A stretch of DNA of 64,000 nucleotides from Pseudomonas knackmussii B13. GTDB taxonomy: Bacteria; Pseudomonadota; Gammaproteobacteria; Pseudomonadales; Pseudomonadaceae. The stretch lies in assembly GCF_000689415.1 (NCBI RefSeq), contig NZ_HG322950.1, positions 4,223,501 through 4,287,500 of the forward strand. Reading direction: 5' to 3'. Position 1 is the first letter of the stretch; each line of letters opens with the position of its first letter. Both the position numbers and the translations under genes were made by a program. The notes beneath the pieces were generated by a model. That model saw nothing but the letters and a program-made list of their open reading frames with translations. It was not told where the DNA came from and made no database searches. Shown here piece by piece: positions 50,406-58,925 of this stretch.

Positions 50406-51722
50406 TTATTCCGCCGCCGGCTTCTTGCGCTTGAGCGGCGCCATGCCGTCGCTGCTGGCCAGCGGTGCCTTCGGTTTGGCTGCCGGCTTGCGCTTGGCGG
50501 CGGGCTTGGCGCCGGCCTTCTTGCCAGCGTCGGTCTTTTTCTTCTTGGTCCCGGCAGCCTTGCCCGAGGCCTTGACCTTCTTCGGCCCCTTGTAGCTGGC
50601 CTTCAGGCCCGGGATGACGCGTTGCTCGAAGCGCAGCTTGAGGTAGCGCTCGATGCTCGACATCAGGTTCCAGTCGGTGTGCGCGACCAGCGAAATGGCG
50701 ACACCGGCAGCGCCCGCGCGACCGGTGCGGCCGATACGGTGCACGTACTCGTCGCCCTTGCGCGGCATGTCGTAGTTGATCACCAGGTCCAGGCCGTCGA
50801 CGTCCAGGCCGCGGGCGGCGACGTCGGTGGCGACCAGGATCTTCACCGCGCCCTGCTTCAGGCGCTCGATCGCCAGCTTGCGGTCCTTCTGGTCCTTCTC
50901 GCCGTGCAGGACGAAGACCTTGTGCCCGGCGGCGATCAGCCGGCCGGTCAGGCGGTCGGCCTGGACGCGGGTGTTGGTGAAGACGATGGCCTTCTCGTAG
51001 GTCTCGTTCTGCAGCAGCCAGAACAGCACGGCTTCCTTGTGCTCGCCCTCGTCGACCAGCACGACCTGCTGGCTCACCTCTTCGTTGAGCTCGCTGACCT
51101 GGTTCAGCAGCAGGTGCTCCGGCTCGCGCAGCACGGTTTCGATCATCTCGCGCAGGCCGCTGCCGGTGGTGGCGGAGAACAGCAGGGTCTGGCGCTGCGC
51201 CGGGCATTGCGCGGCGAGCTTGAGCACGTCCTCGGAGAAGCCCATGTCGAGCATGCGGTCGGCTTCATCGAGCACCAGCACCTCGACATCGTTCAGCGGC
51301 AGGTTGCCGGCGTTGAACTGCTCGTTCAGCCGGCCAGGGGTGCCAATGATGATTTCCGGGTTCTTGCGCAGGCGCGCGCCCTGCACCTTGAAGTCCTCGC
51401 CCCCGGTGATCAGGCAGGCCTTGATGAAGGTGAACTGGGCGAAGCGCTCGACTTCCTTGAGGGTCTGCTGGGCCAGCTCGCGGGTCGGCAGCAGGATCAG
51501 CGCGCGGGCGCCGCTCTTGGGCTTTTCCTCGGCGAGCAGGCGATGCAGCAACGGCAGCAGGAAGGCGGCAGTCTTGCCGCTGCCGGTCTGCGCCGTCACG
51601 CGCAGGTCGCGGCCCTCCAGCGCCTTCGGGATGGCGGCGGCCTGCACGGCGGTCGGCTCGGTGAAGGACAGGCTGTCGAGCGCCTTGAGCAGGCGTTCAT
51701 GGAGGGCGAATTGGGCGAACAA
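50406..51722 (-). CDS. DEAD-box RNA helicase
   Basis: A 438-residue helicase. Motifs in order: Q-motif Gln in FTEPTAVQAAAIP, Walker A AQTGSGKTAA, PTRELA, TPGRL, DEAD (VLDEADRML), SAT, VFTNTRVQADRL, VATDVAARGLD and HRIGRTGRAG. A Lys/Ala-rich tail of about 60 residues (KKKKTDAGKKAGAKPAAKRK) probably binds RNA. It is likely involved in ribosome assembly or RNA decay, like SrmB/RhlE types; which one cannot be told from sequence alone. Confidence 0.92.
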   Translation of the reverse strand: MFAQFALHERLLKALDSLSFTEPTAVQAAAIPKALEGRDLRVTAQTGSGKTAAFLLPLLHRLLAEEKPKSGARALILLPTRELAQQTLKEVERFAQFTFIKACLITGGEDFKVQGARLRKNPEIIIGTPGRLNEQFNAGNLPLNDVEVLVLDEADRMLDMGFSEDVLKLAAQCPAQRQTLLFSATTGSGLREMIETVLREPEHLLLNQVSELNEEVSQQVVLVDEGEHKEAVLFWLLQNETYEKAIVFTNTRVQADRLTGRLIAAGHKVFVLHGEKDQKDRKLAIERLKQGAVKILVATDVAARGLDVDGLDLVINYDMPRKGDEYVHRIGRTGRAGAAGVAISLVAHTDWNLMSSIERYLKLRFEQRVIPGLKASYKGPKKVKASGKAAGTKKKKTDAGKKAGAKPAAKRKPAAKPKAPLASSDGMAPLKRKKPAAE

Positions 51723-51906
51723 GGCAAACCTCGGCGTGACGAAAGATCAAATAGCTGCATAGCCTACCGGTTGCCGCCGGCGAACGCAGGTTTTATTCGC
51801 CTGCCGGCGCAAACGGACGGACTTCATCCGGTCGCCTGGCCGCGATGCCAGGGCAGTGCCATGCTCAGGACAGGTGCGCAACGCGCGCCCATTCCGGAGA
51901 ACGACC

Positions 51907-52452
51907 GTGCCACCGACCCTCATCTATTACGTGGCCGCCAGCCTGGACGGCTTCATCGCCCGCCCCGACGGCAGCGTCGACTGGCTGCCCGCACTGGCCG
52001 GCAGCGACGACGATCACGGCTACGCCGCTTTCTATGCCGGCATCGATGGCCTGCTCATGGGCCGTGCCACCTACCTGCAGTGCCTGGATTTCGGCACCTG
52101 GCCCTATCCGGACAAACCGGTCCTGGTGCTGACCCGCGCCAATCACCTGCCCCGGGCGTCTGCGCAGCTGGAACTGCGCCACTGTTCGCCGGCCGAAGCC
52201 CTGGAGCATCTGCACGGCCTGGGTTGCGAGCGCATCTGGCTGGTCGGCGGCGGCAGCCTGGCCGGCAACTGCCTGGCGGCCGACTTGCTCGACGAGGTGA
52301 TCGTCAGCATCATTCCGCACCTGCTCGGCGCCGGCATCCCGCTGTTCGGCATCGGCCTCGAGCGACGCCTGCAGTTGCTCGAGCAGCGCAGTTTTCCCAG
52401 CGGCATCGTGCAGATGCGCTACCAGGTGCTGAAGGAACGCCCCGAACCATGA
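51907..52452 (+). CDS. Dihydrofolate reductase-like (RibD C-domain) protein
   Basis: A 181-residue protein of the RibD C-terminal/dihydrofolate reductase superfamily: VAASLDGFIARPDGSVDWL at the start, LLMGRATYLQCLDFGTWPYPDKP, then IWLVGGGSLAGNCLAADLLDEV. It should bind NADPH; its substrate is unknown. The start is GTG at 51907, with GGAGA six bases ahead. The stop overlaps the next gene start (ATGA). Confidence 0.86.
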   Translation: MPPTLIYYVAASLDGFIARPDGSVDWLPALAGSDDDHGYAAFYAGIDGLLMGRATYLQCLDFGTWPYPDKPVLVLTRANHLPRASAQLELRHCSPAEALEHLHGLGCERIWLVGGGSLAGNCLAADLLDEVIVSIIPHLLGAGIPLFGIGLERRLQLLEQRSFPSGIVQMRYQVLKERPEP

Positions 52453-52856
52453 CCCAGACCGTACTCGCCATCGCCGCCGCCTGCCTGCTCGACGAAGCCG
52501 GCCGCCTATTGCTCGTGCGCAAGCGCGGCACTCGCGCCTTCATGCTGCCCGGCGGCAAGCGCGAACCCGGCGAGAACCCGCTCCAGGCGCTGCAGCGCGA
52601 ACTGCAAGAAGAGCTCGGCCTGGCGTTGCCGGAAGCGGCCCTGGCGCCGCTCGGCCGTTTCCAGGCCGCAGCAGCCAACGAGCCCGACACCCAGGTCGAC
52701 GCCCACATCTACCTGGCCGCCCTGCCCCATCCGGTGGCCGCCGCAGCGGAGCTGGAAGAGCTGGCCTGGCTGGAGCGCGATGCCGAACCGATGGCCAATC
52801 TGGCGCCCCTGCTACGCGAAAAAGTCCTGCCTGCGCTGAAAAATCACCACGAGTGA
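52449..52856 (+). CDS. NUDIX hydrolase
   Basis: A 135-residue NUDIX protein. The Nudix box is visible as GGKREPGENPLQALQRELQEEL, with the catalytic Glu residues in RELQEELG (about residues 36-57). It hydrolyses a nucleoside diphosphate derivative, not identified. Translation is coupled to the upstream reductase-like gene by a four-base overlap. Confidence 0.9.
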   Translation: MTQTVLAIAAACLLDEAGRLLLVRKRGTRAFMLPGGKREPGENPLQALQRELQEELGLALPEAALAPLGRFQAAAANEPDTQVDAHIYLAALPHPVAAAAELEELAWLERDAEPMANLAPLLREKVLPALKNHHE

Positions 52857-53228
52857 TGACGAAAAGCAGTCAATAACCTGCACTTCGTCGGGTTTTTACC
52901 CGGGTCACCACATCGCGTTATCCCCCTCCGCGCGCCCTTTCCCGGGGCGCGACCCGGCCATTGGCCACCCCGCGAAGAACCCCATTGCATAGGGCTTCCG
53001 GCGATAAGGCCGGCCCCCGACCCACGGGTGCTGGCACATGTCATCAGCCGCTCGCGGAGTCACATTGCTCATTTTTCAATCGACGAACGGTAAAAACACT
53101 GTCACCTGAAGTCGGTCAGAATGCCGCCACTTTTCCTCACGGACCAAAGGACACCATCGCCCGCCGAAGAGCAACGGCGATCCAGCGGAGTCTGGGTTAC
53201 ATCAACAACCAGTAAGAAGACATGCCGA
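52857..53228. other. Intergenic region before the NlpC/P60 gene
   Basis: About 370 bases without a supported gene. It contains small hairpins CGGGT-TTTT-ACCCG (52889-52902), which may end the NUDIX transcript, and CGCGCCC/GGGCGCG (52931-52937, 52945-52951). The lower-GC part 53060-53110 may hold the promoter of the peptidase gene. A small RNA is possible but not supported. Confidence 0.45.
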
Positions 53229-53831
53229 ATGCGCAGTACCCTTTTGACATGCCTTTCCATAGGCTTGGCGACTAGTTTGGCCGCCTTTGTAACCGGGGTG
53301 GAAGCCTCTCCGCGGGCTGTACGAACCTACTCGCCCGCTCCACTCGAACTCCGCGTCCCGCTGCAGGGCAAGGACCTGCTGGGCGTGCCCGCGCCGACCA
53401 AGCAGGCCCCCAGTGACGCCCACCAGGTGACCCAGCGTGCCTTCAGCATGATCGGCACGCCCTACCGCTGGGGCGGCACCTCGCCCAAGGGCTTCGACTG
53501 CAGCGGCCTGGTCAAGTACGTGTACCGCGATGTCGACGACGTCGAACTGCCGCGCACAGCCCGGGCCATCTACCAGAGCAGCAACCCCAAGGTCTCGCGC
53601 GGCGACCTGCAGCCCGGCGACCTGGTGTTCTTCCGCATCCGCAGCCGCAGTGTCGACCATGTCGGCATCTATGTCGGCAACGACCGCTTCGTCCACGCAC
53701 CGCGTCGTGGGCAGAAGGTCAAGGTGGCCAACCTCAACGACAAGTACTGGCAGCGCCATTACCTGGCCGCCAAGCGTGTCCTGCCGGAAACCCTGGCCAA
53801 GGCCGACCTGCCCGGACACCGTTACGAGTAA
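53229..53831 (+). CDS. NlpC/P60 (C40) cell-wall peptidase
   Basis: A 200-residue secreted peptidase with a hydrophobic signal segment (LLTCLSIGLATSLAAFVTGV). The catalytic Cys is in KGFDCSGLVKYVYRD, the His in VDHVGIYVGNDRFVHAP, and a third polar residue follows. RWGGTSPKGFDCSG and GDLQPGDLVFF are family hallmarks. It cleaves peptide crosslinks of peptidoglycan. ATG 53229 is chosen because it begins the signal peptide (MRSTLLTCL); the longer frame is leader sequence. A terminator follows. Confidence 0.9.
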   Translation: MRSTLLTCLSIGLATSLAAFVTGVEASPRAVRTYSPAPLELRVPLQGKDLLGVPAPTKQAPSDAHQVTQRAFSMIGTPYRWGGTSPKGFDCSGLVKYVYRDVDDVELPRTARAIYQSSNPKVSRGDLQPGDLVFFRIRSRSVDHVGIYVGNDRFVHAPRRGQKVKVANLNDKYWQRHYLAAKRVLPETLAKADLPGHRYE

Positions 53832-53846
53832 GCCGAGCCGCACAGC

Positions 53847-53876
53847 AAAAACCCCGGGCATGCTGCCGGGGTTTTT
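53847..53876. terminator. Bidirectional terminator
   Basis: AAAAACCCCGG, loop GCATGCTG, CCGGGGTTTTT: a perfect stem with A and T tails, between the convergent NlpC/P60 and rarD genes. Confidence 0.92.
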
Positions 53877-53881
53877 CGTTT

Positions 53882-54784
53882 TCAGCCATTCATTCCGCGC
53901 CGTGCCTGCTTGCGCAACAGGCGCACACTGTCCCAGCCGGTAAGCAGAATCGCCAGCCAGATCGGCCCGTAGGTCCACAGCTGCTCGGCCCTGAAACTCT
54001 CACCGAGGAACAGCACGGCCAAGGCGAACAGCAGCATCGGCTCGACGTAGCTGAGGATGCCGAATAGCCCCATCGGCAGCAGCCGGCTGGAGGCCATCAT
54101 GGCGCCGAAGGCCAGCGCGCTGATCAGCCCGAGCACCGGCAGCAATGCCCACAGGCGCGGCGTATCGACGAACACGTGGCGATCGCCGAAGTGCCAGATG
54201 GTCCACACGGCGAAGGGCAGCAACACCAGCATCTCGAAGACGAAGCCGGAAAGCGCGTCCACGCCCATGCGCCGGCGCAGCATGAAATACGGTGGATAAC
54301 CCAGCGCGGTGATCAGGCTGAACGCGGAAAAGGCACGAGTCAGCCAGAGCTCGTGGAGCACGCCAATCAGGGCGAATGCGACGGCGATGCTCTGCAGCGG
54401 CGTCAGGCGTTCGCCATAGAACAGCCGACCGCAGAGCACCATGGTCAGCGGCAACAGGAAGTACCCGAGGGACAGCTCCAGCGTCCGGCCGATCATGGGC
54501 GCGTAGATGAACACGCCCCACTGCACCAGCATCATCGCCGCGCTCAGCGGGAAGCACAGCAGCAGCCAGCGCTCGCGCAGCAAGCGTCGGGCGGCGTCGC
54601 GCAGCACTGCGGTCTGGCCTGTGAAGTAGACCAGCAGCAGAACCATGGGGATCGACCAGACCACCCGGTGCGCCACCACCTGCACGCTGTCCAGAGGCGC
54701 CAGCCAGCGCAGGTAGCCAGGCAGGGTGACGAATAGCACCGAGGCGGCCAGGGACAGCGCCACGCCCCGTCCGGAAATGTTCAT
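53882..54784 (-). CDS. rarD: RarD-type EamA transporter
   Basis: A 300-residue membrane protein with ten helices of the RarD (chloramphenicol-sensitive) branch of EamA proteins. Typical points are AHRVVWSIPMVLLL near the start, LGYFLLPLTMVLCGRLFYGERLT and YVEPMLLFALAVLFLGE. Its ATG overlaps the stop of the upstream yigM-like gene (ATGA), so the two transporters are translationally coupled. The substrate is unknown. Confidence 0.88.
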   Translation of the reverse strand: MNISGRGVALSLAASVLFVTLPGYLRWLAPLDSVQVVAHRVVWSIPMVLLLVYFTGQTAVLRDAARRLLRERWLLLCFPLSAAMMLVQWGVFIYAPMIGRTLELSLGYFLLPLTMVLCGRLFYGERLTPLQSIAVAFALIGVLHELWLTRAFSAFSLITALGYPPYFMLRRRMGVDALSGFVFEMLVLLPFAVWTIWHFGDRHVFVDTPRLWALLPVLGLISALAFGAMMASSRLLPMGLFGILSYVEPMLLFALAVLFLGESFRAEQLWTYGPIWLAILLTGWDSVRLLRKQARRGMNG

Positions 54785-55644
54785 GCCGGTACGCTCCGGC
54801 GCAGCCCGAGGCGATTGACCCAGAGCGACGCCACTATCACCGCGCCGCCCAGCGCCAGGCGCCCGAGGTCGGCGTGCTGGTTCCAGATCAGCAGGTTGAT
54901 CAGCAAGCCGACCGGCACGTGCAGGTTGTTCATCACGGCCAGCGTGCCGCCATCGACCAGGGTGCCGCCCTTGTTCCACCAGAACTGGCCGAGCGCAGTC
55001 GCGCCGAAGCCCATGAACAGCAGCACCCACCATTGCACCTCGGTGCTCGGCAACTTCTGCGGGTTGCCCCACAGCAGCCAGCCCGGCAGCGCCACCAGCA
55101 GCGCGCCGACGAAGAAGTAGCCGAAGCGGCGGAACTGCGGGACATCCGAGGGATAGCGGGCGACCAGGTGCTTATAAAGGACCTGCCCCGCGGCGAAGGT
55201 GGCATTGGCCAGTTGCAGCAGCAGGAAGCCTTCGAAGAAGGCGCCGCTGACGCCGTCATAGCGAATGATCGCAGCGCCCAGCACGGCAACGGCAGCGGCC
55301 AGCAGCGCCCAGGGGTTGAAGCGGCGGTTCAGCGCATCGTCGATCAGCGCCACGTGCAAAGGCGTGAGCACGGTGAACAGCAGCACTTCCGGCACCGTCA
55401 GCACCCGGAAGCTCTGGTAAAGGCAGACATAGGTGATGCCGAACTGCAGCGCGCCGACCAGCATCACCCCGCCGATGAAGCGCGGCGCCACCCCGCGCCA
55501 ACGGGTCAGCGGCAGGAACACCGCGCCGGCCAGCAGCACGCGGGTGAGCACGGCGAAGTAGCTGTCCACCTGGCCGGCGAGGTATTCGCCGATCAGGCTG
55601 AAGGAAAACGCCCAGAGGACGGTGACGAAAAGCAGGTAAGGCAT
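54781..55644 (-). CDS. yigM: YigM-like biotin transporter (EamA)
   Basis: A 287-residue transporter with ten helices. It closely resembles E. coli YigM, shown to import biotin: ILWAFSFS-like helix 1 (VLWAFSFSLIGEYLAGQVDSY), LTVPEVLLFTVLTPL, GAAIIRYD, GGTLAVMNNLHVPVGLLINL and the terminal ASLWVNR. It is expressed together with rarD through a four-base overlap. Biotin uptake is inferred from similarity alone. Confidence 0.8.
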   Translation of the reverse strand: MPYLLFVTVLWAFSFSLIGEYLAGQVDSYFAVLTRVLLAGAVFLPLTRWRGVAPRFIGGVMLVGALQFGITYVCLYQSFRVLTVPEVLLFTVLTPLHVALIDDALNRRFNPWALLAAAVAVLGAAIIRYDGVSGAFFEGFLLLQLANATFAAGQVLYKHLVARYPSDVPQFRRFGYFFVGALLVALPGWLLWGNPQKLPSTEVQWWVLLFMGFGATALGQFWWNKGGTLVDGGTLAVMNNLHVPVGLLINLLIWNQHADLGRLALGGAVIVASLWVNRLGLRRSVPA

Positions 55645-56034
55645 GACCGCAGCACCAGAAAGGGGCGGGGAAAATAGCGGTTTTGGCCCGGCGAAGGAAG
55701 CGTAGCGGGTCCGCGGCGAGCGGAGCTGGAAACCTTCCCTGGCCTGGCGATCAATGACTGCGCGTATCCGTTTACTGGATCCCCGCGTTCGCGGGGACGA
55801 CGGGGGACGCTGGACAGCGTCTTCTCCCCGCGCGGGCTTCAGGTTCCCTCCCCCTATTACCCATCGAGCCTCGGCGCCTTCCCCGCGCACGCGGGGCCCC
55901 AGCAGAAAGCTGGTGGTAACCATGCCGCGACCAGAAAAGAAAAAGCCCGGTCGGCATTGGCGGGGAAGCCGTCGACCGGGCATTGCGCCCAGGAGCGTGG
56001 GGGCGCGCAAGGAGAGAGTCGGGGGAGAAGGCGG
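55645..56034. other. Intergenic region with GC-rich repeats
   Basis: About 390 bases. It holds GGATCCCCGCGTTCGCGGGG (55780-55799), a dispersed hairpin type seen in many proteobacteria, a related TCCCCGCGCACGCGGGG, and the azoreductase terminator. No gene is supported. Confidence 0.55.
55935..55981 (-). terminator. Terminator of the azoreductase gene
   Basis: On the minus strand GCCCGGTCG (55981-55973) pairs with CGACCGGGC (55953-55945) and is followed by TTTTTC. It lies about 55 bases past the azoR stop codon. Confidence 0.75.
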
Positions 56035-56634
56035 TCAGGCCACCGCGGCCAGTTGCTCGCGAGCCTTGGCCAAACCCTTGTCGGCGAACTCGCCGCCCAT
56101 GTTCAGGCCCTCGGCATGCACGAAGGTGACGTCATGGATGCCGATGAACGCCATGGCCTGGCGCAGGTAGGGTTCCTGGTGGTCCAGCGGGCCGCCGGCG
56201 TAGACGCCGCCACGGGTGGTCAGCACGTAGGCGCGCTTGCCGGTGAGCAGGCCCTGCGGGCCGGTCTCGGTGTACTTGAAGGTGACGCCGGCGCGCAGCA
56301 CGTGGTCGAGCCAGGACTTCAGGGTGCTAGGGATGGCGAAGTTGTACATGGGGGCGGCCAGGACCAGTACGTCGGCGGCCAGCAGCTCATCGGTCAGCAG
56401 GTTGGAGCGTTGCAGCGCGGCGCGTTCGGTCTCGCTCTGCTCCGCGGCCGGCTTCATCCAGCCACCCAGCAGGTCGGCGTCCAGGTGCGGCACTTGCTCG
56501 ACAGCCAGGTCACGTACCTTGATCTCGTCCGCCGGATGGGCGGCGCGCCAGTTGGCGATGAACTCGGCGGTCAGTTGGCGGGATACGGAACCTTGTTGGC
56601 GGGCGCTGCTTTCGATAACCAGGACACGGGACAT
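56035..56634 (-). CDS. azoR: FMN-dependent NADH-azoreductase
   Basis: A 199-residue flavodoxin-fold protein of the AzoR family. FMN contacts: SSARQQGSVSRQL at the start, PMYNFAIPSTLKSWLDHVLRAG (near residues 94-115) and TTRGGVYAGGPLDHQEPYL. It reduces quinones and azo dyes with NADH as a dimer. ATG 56634 is chosen because a GGAGG box is eight bases ahead; the ATG five codons upstream lies inside a leader hairpin. That hairpin buries the GGAGG box. Confidence 0.9.
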   Translation of the reverse strand: MSRVLVIESSARQQGSVSRQLTAEFIANWRAAHPADEIKVRDLAVEQVPHLDADLLGGWMKPAAEQSETERAALQRSNLLTDELLAADVLVLAAPMYNFAIPSTLKSWLDHVLRAGVTFKYTETGPQGLLTGKRAYVLTTRGGVYAGGPLDHQEPYLRQAMAFIGIHDVTFVHAEGLNMGGEFADKGLAKAREQLAAVA

Positions 56635-56640
56635 TTGCTG

Positions 56641-56672
56641 GACCTCCATCGGTCGTTGCGTCGATGGAGGTC
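56641..56672 (-). promoter_or_regulatory. Leader hairpin covering the azoR ribosome site
   Basis: On the minus strand GACCTCCATCG (56672-56662) pairs perfectly with CGATGGAGGTC (56651-56641) around a 10-base loop. The Shine-Dalgarno GGAGG (56647-56643) is in the 3' arm and fully paired, eight bases before the azoR ATG. Confidence 0.6.
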
Positions 56673-56781
56673 AGCTTATGGAGAGATTTATCGATTAAAA
56701 AGCGTAAAATTCTGCTTCAATCTATCGAACAAGTTGATTTAATTCCTGTCCGGTCCTAGGCTGAAGCCAGTGTCGGCCACA

Positions 56782-57096
56782 TCAGGCCGGGTTGCAGGTC
56801 ACCTTCACGCGCAGCTTGATGATGGAGCGGCCGAAGCTGGCGGTGAGGTTCTTGGTCTTGCCGGCGGGGATCACAGCCTTGCGCACCTTGGGATTCTCCG
56901 GGCCGTTCTGGAACGTCGCGGAGCAGGCCACGTCCTGCTTGCCGTAGTTCTGCAACAGTACCGCGCCCATGGTGTCGCCGATGTCCTGGGTCTGGACGTC
57001 GATTTCCATGCCGTTCAGGGACTTTTCCACCTCGGTCGGGTAGGCCAGGGCGGTCAGCGGCAAGCACAGCAACAGCGCACAGCAAATACGTTTCAT
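56782..57096 (-). CDS. Small secreted protein of unknown function
   Basis: A 104-residue protein with a signal peptide (MKRICCALLLCLPLTALAYP) and a mature domain of about 85 residues that looks all-beta, with two cysteines (DVACSAT and VTCNPA) able to form a disulfide. Related Pseudomonas proteins are sometimes annotated as 3-phosphoglycerate kinase; size and sequence rule that enzyme out. It is divergent from a LysR regulator gene. Confidence 0.75.
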   Translation of the reverse strand: MKRICCALLLCLPLTALAYPTEVEKSLNGMEIDVQTQDIGDTMGAVLLQNYGKQDVACSATFQNGPENPKVRKAVIPAGKTKNLTASFGRSIIKLRVKVTCNPA

Positions 57097-57151
57097 GAGG
57101 GGGTCTCGCTGGATTCAGGCAGGCCGCCAGATTAGACAAGAGGAGGCGAGG

Positions 57152-58093
57152 ATGAAAGCGCCCCGCGTTACCCTGGATCAATGGCGGACCCTGCAGGCGG
57201 TGGTCGATCACGGCGGCTTCGCCCAGGCCGCAGACGCCCTGCACCGCTCGCAATCGTCGATCAGCTACACGGTCGCGCGCATGCAGGAGCAGCTCGGCGT
57301 GCCGCTGCTGCGCATCGACGGCCGCAAGGCGGTGCTCACCGAGGCCGGCGAGGTGCTGCTGCGCCGCTCGCGGCAACTGGTGAAGTCCGCCAGTCAGCTG
57401 GAAGACCTCGCCCATCACATGGAGCAAGGCTGGGAGCCCGAGGTGCGCCTGGTGGTGGACGCCGCCTACCCGACCCTGCGGGTGGTCCGCGCCCTCTCCG
57501 CCTTCATGCCGCAGAGCCGCGGCTGCCGCGTGCTGCTGCGCGAAGAGGTGCTCTCCGGCGTGGAAGAAGCGCTGATCCAGGGCCACGCCGACCTCGCCAT
57601 CAGCGGCCTGCACATTGCCGGCCACCTGGGCGCCGAACTGTCCATGGTGGACTTCGTCGCGGTCGCCAACCCGGACCATCCCCTGCACCGCCTGCAGCGC
57701 GAGCTGACCCACCAGGACCTGGAAACCCACATGCAGGTGGTGATCCGCGACTCCGGCCGCTTGCAGCCGCGCGACGTCGGCTGGCTCGGCGCCGAGCAGC
57801 GCTGGACGCTGGGCAGCCTCGCCACCGCCGCCACCTTCGTCAGCAACGGCCTGGGCTTTGGCTGGCTGCCACGGCACATGATCGAGCGCGAACTGCGCGA
57901 CGGCCAGCTCAAGGCCTTGCCGCTGGCCCAGGGCGGCACCCGGGAGAGCCGCTTCTACCTCTACCCGAACAAGGAGAAGCCGCTGGGGCCGGCCACGCAG
58001 ATCCTCGTCGAGCTGCTGAAGACCTTCGCCAGCGTGCCCCTCGACGCCCCCTTCGCCGCACCGGAAGCGCCAGCCGACTCGTCGATCCGTTGA
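57152..58093 (+). CDS. LysR-family transcriptional regulator
   Basis: A 313-residue LysR regulator. Helix-turn-helix: WRTLQAVVDHGGFAQAADALHRSQSSISYTVARMQEQLG-like (residues 10-48), ending in the typical PLLRIDGRKAVLTEAGEVLL. The C-terminal effector domain follows. ATG 57152 is chosen because GAGGAGGCGAGG lies just ahead. It is divergent from the small secreted protein gene and may control that gene or the hydrolase 13 bases downstream. Confidence 0.88.
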   Translation: MKAPRVTLDQWRTLQAVVDHGGFAQAADALHRSQSSISYTVARMQEQLGVPLLRIDGRKAVLTEAGEVLLRRSRQLVKSASQLEDLAHHMEQGWEPEVRLVVDAAYPTLRVVRALSAFMPQSRGCRVLLREEVLSGVEEALIQGHADLAISGLHIAGHLGAELSMVDFVAVANPDHPLHRLQRELTHQDLETHMQVVIRDSGRLQPRDVGWLGAEQRWTLGSLATAATFVSNGLGFGWLPRHMIERELRDGQLKALPLAQGGTRESRFYLYPNKEKPLGPATQILVELLKTFASVPLDAPFAAPEAPADSSIR

Positions 58094-58106
58094 GGAGGAA
58101 ACCCGC

Positions 58107-58925
58107 ATGCCTTACCTGCACCATGACGGCCAACGCCTGTACTACGAAGTCAGCGGCCAGGGCAGCCCGGTCCTGCTGGTCCACGGGTTGGGCTCGAGCA
58201 GCCGCGACTGGGAGTTCCAGGTCCCCGAGCTTGAGGCCCGGCACCGGGTGATCGCCGTCGACGTACGCGGCCACGGCCAGTCCGACAAGCCGCGCGAGCG
58301 CTACAGCATCGCCGGCTTCGCCGCCGACGTGGCGGCGATGATCGAGCACCTGCGCCTGGCGCCGGTGCACCTGGTGGGAATCAGCATGGGCGGTATGATC
58401 GGTTTCGAACTGGCCACCCGTCATCCGGAGCTGCTGAAGAGCCTGACCATCGTCAACAGCGCCCCGGAGGTGAAGCCACGCACCCCGCGCGAATACCTCG
58501 AAGTCGCGCGCCGGCTGTTCCTCGCCCATGTGCTGGGGCTGAACACCGTAGGCAAGGCCCTCGGCAAACTGCTCTTCCCCAAGCCGGAACAGGCCGACCT
58601 GCGCCGCAAGATCGAACAGCGCTGGCCGCAGAACGACAAGCGCGCGTACCTCTCCAGCCTGCACGCCATCATCGGCTGGGGTGTGCAGGAACGCCTCGGG
58701 CGCATAACCTGTCCAACGCTGGTGATCAGCGCCGACCGCGACTACACCCCGGTGGCACTCAAGCAGGAATACGTGCAACGCCTGCCCGACGCGCGCCTGG
58801 TGGTGATCGAGGACTCTCGCCACGCCACGCCGCTGGACCAGCCCCAAGTGTTCAACCGTACCCTGCTCGACTTCCTCGAGCAGGTCGATCACTTCCAACA
58901 CCCTCAGGAAACTTCCGCAAAATGA
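58107..58925 (+). CDS. Alpha/beta hydrolase
   Basis: A 272-residue alpha/beta hydrolase. Oxyanion region: VLLVHGLGSSSRDWE; nucleophile elbow: LVGISMGGMIGFELA (Ser near residue 93); acid in ISADRDYTP; His in EDSRHATPLDQP. It looks like an esterase or lactonase, substrate unknown. It starts 13 bases after the LysR gene and overlaps the cyclophilin start by four bases, so the three may form one unit. Confidence 0.87.
   Translation: MPYLHHDGQRLYYEVSGQGSPVLLVHGLGSSSRDWEFQVPELEARHRVIAVDVRGHGQSDKPRERYSIAGFAADVAAMIEHLRLAPVHLVGISMGGMIGFELATRHPELLKSLTIVNSAPEVKPRTPREYLEVARRLFLAHVLGLNTVGKALGKLLFPKPEQADLRRKIEQRWPQNDKRAYLSSLHAIIGWGVQERLGRITCPTLVISADRDYTPVALKQEYVQRLPDARLVVIEDSRHATPLDQPQVFNRTLLDFLEQVDHFQHPQETSAK

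Noticed and set aside
56782..57096. 3-phosphoglycerate kinase
   Set aside because: Relatives are sometimes given this name, but a 104-residue secreted protein lacks every domain of that roughly 390-residue enzyme.
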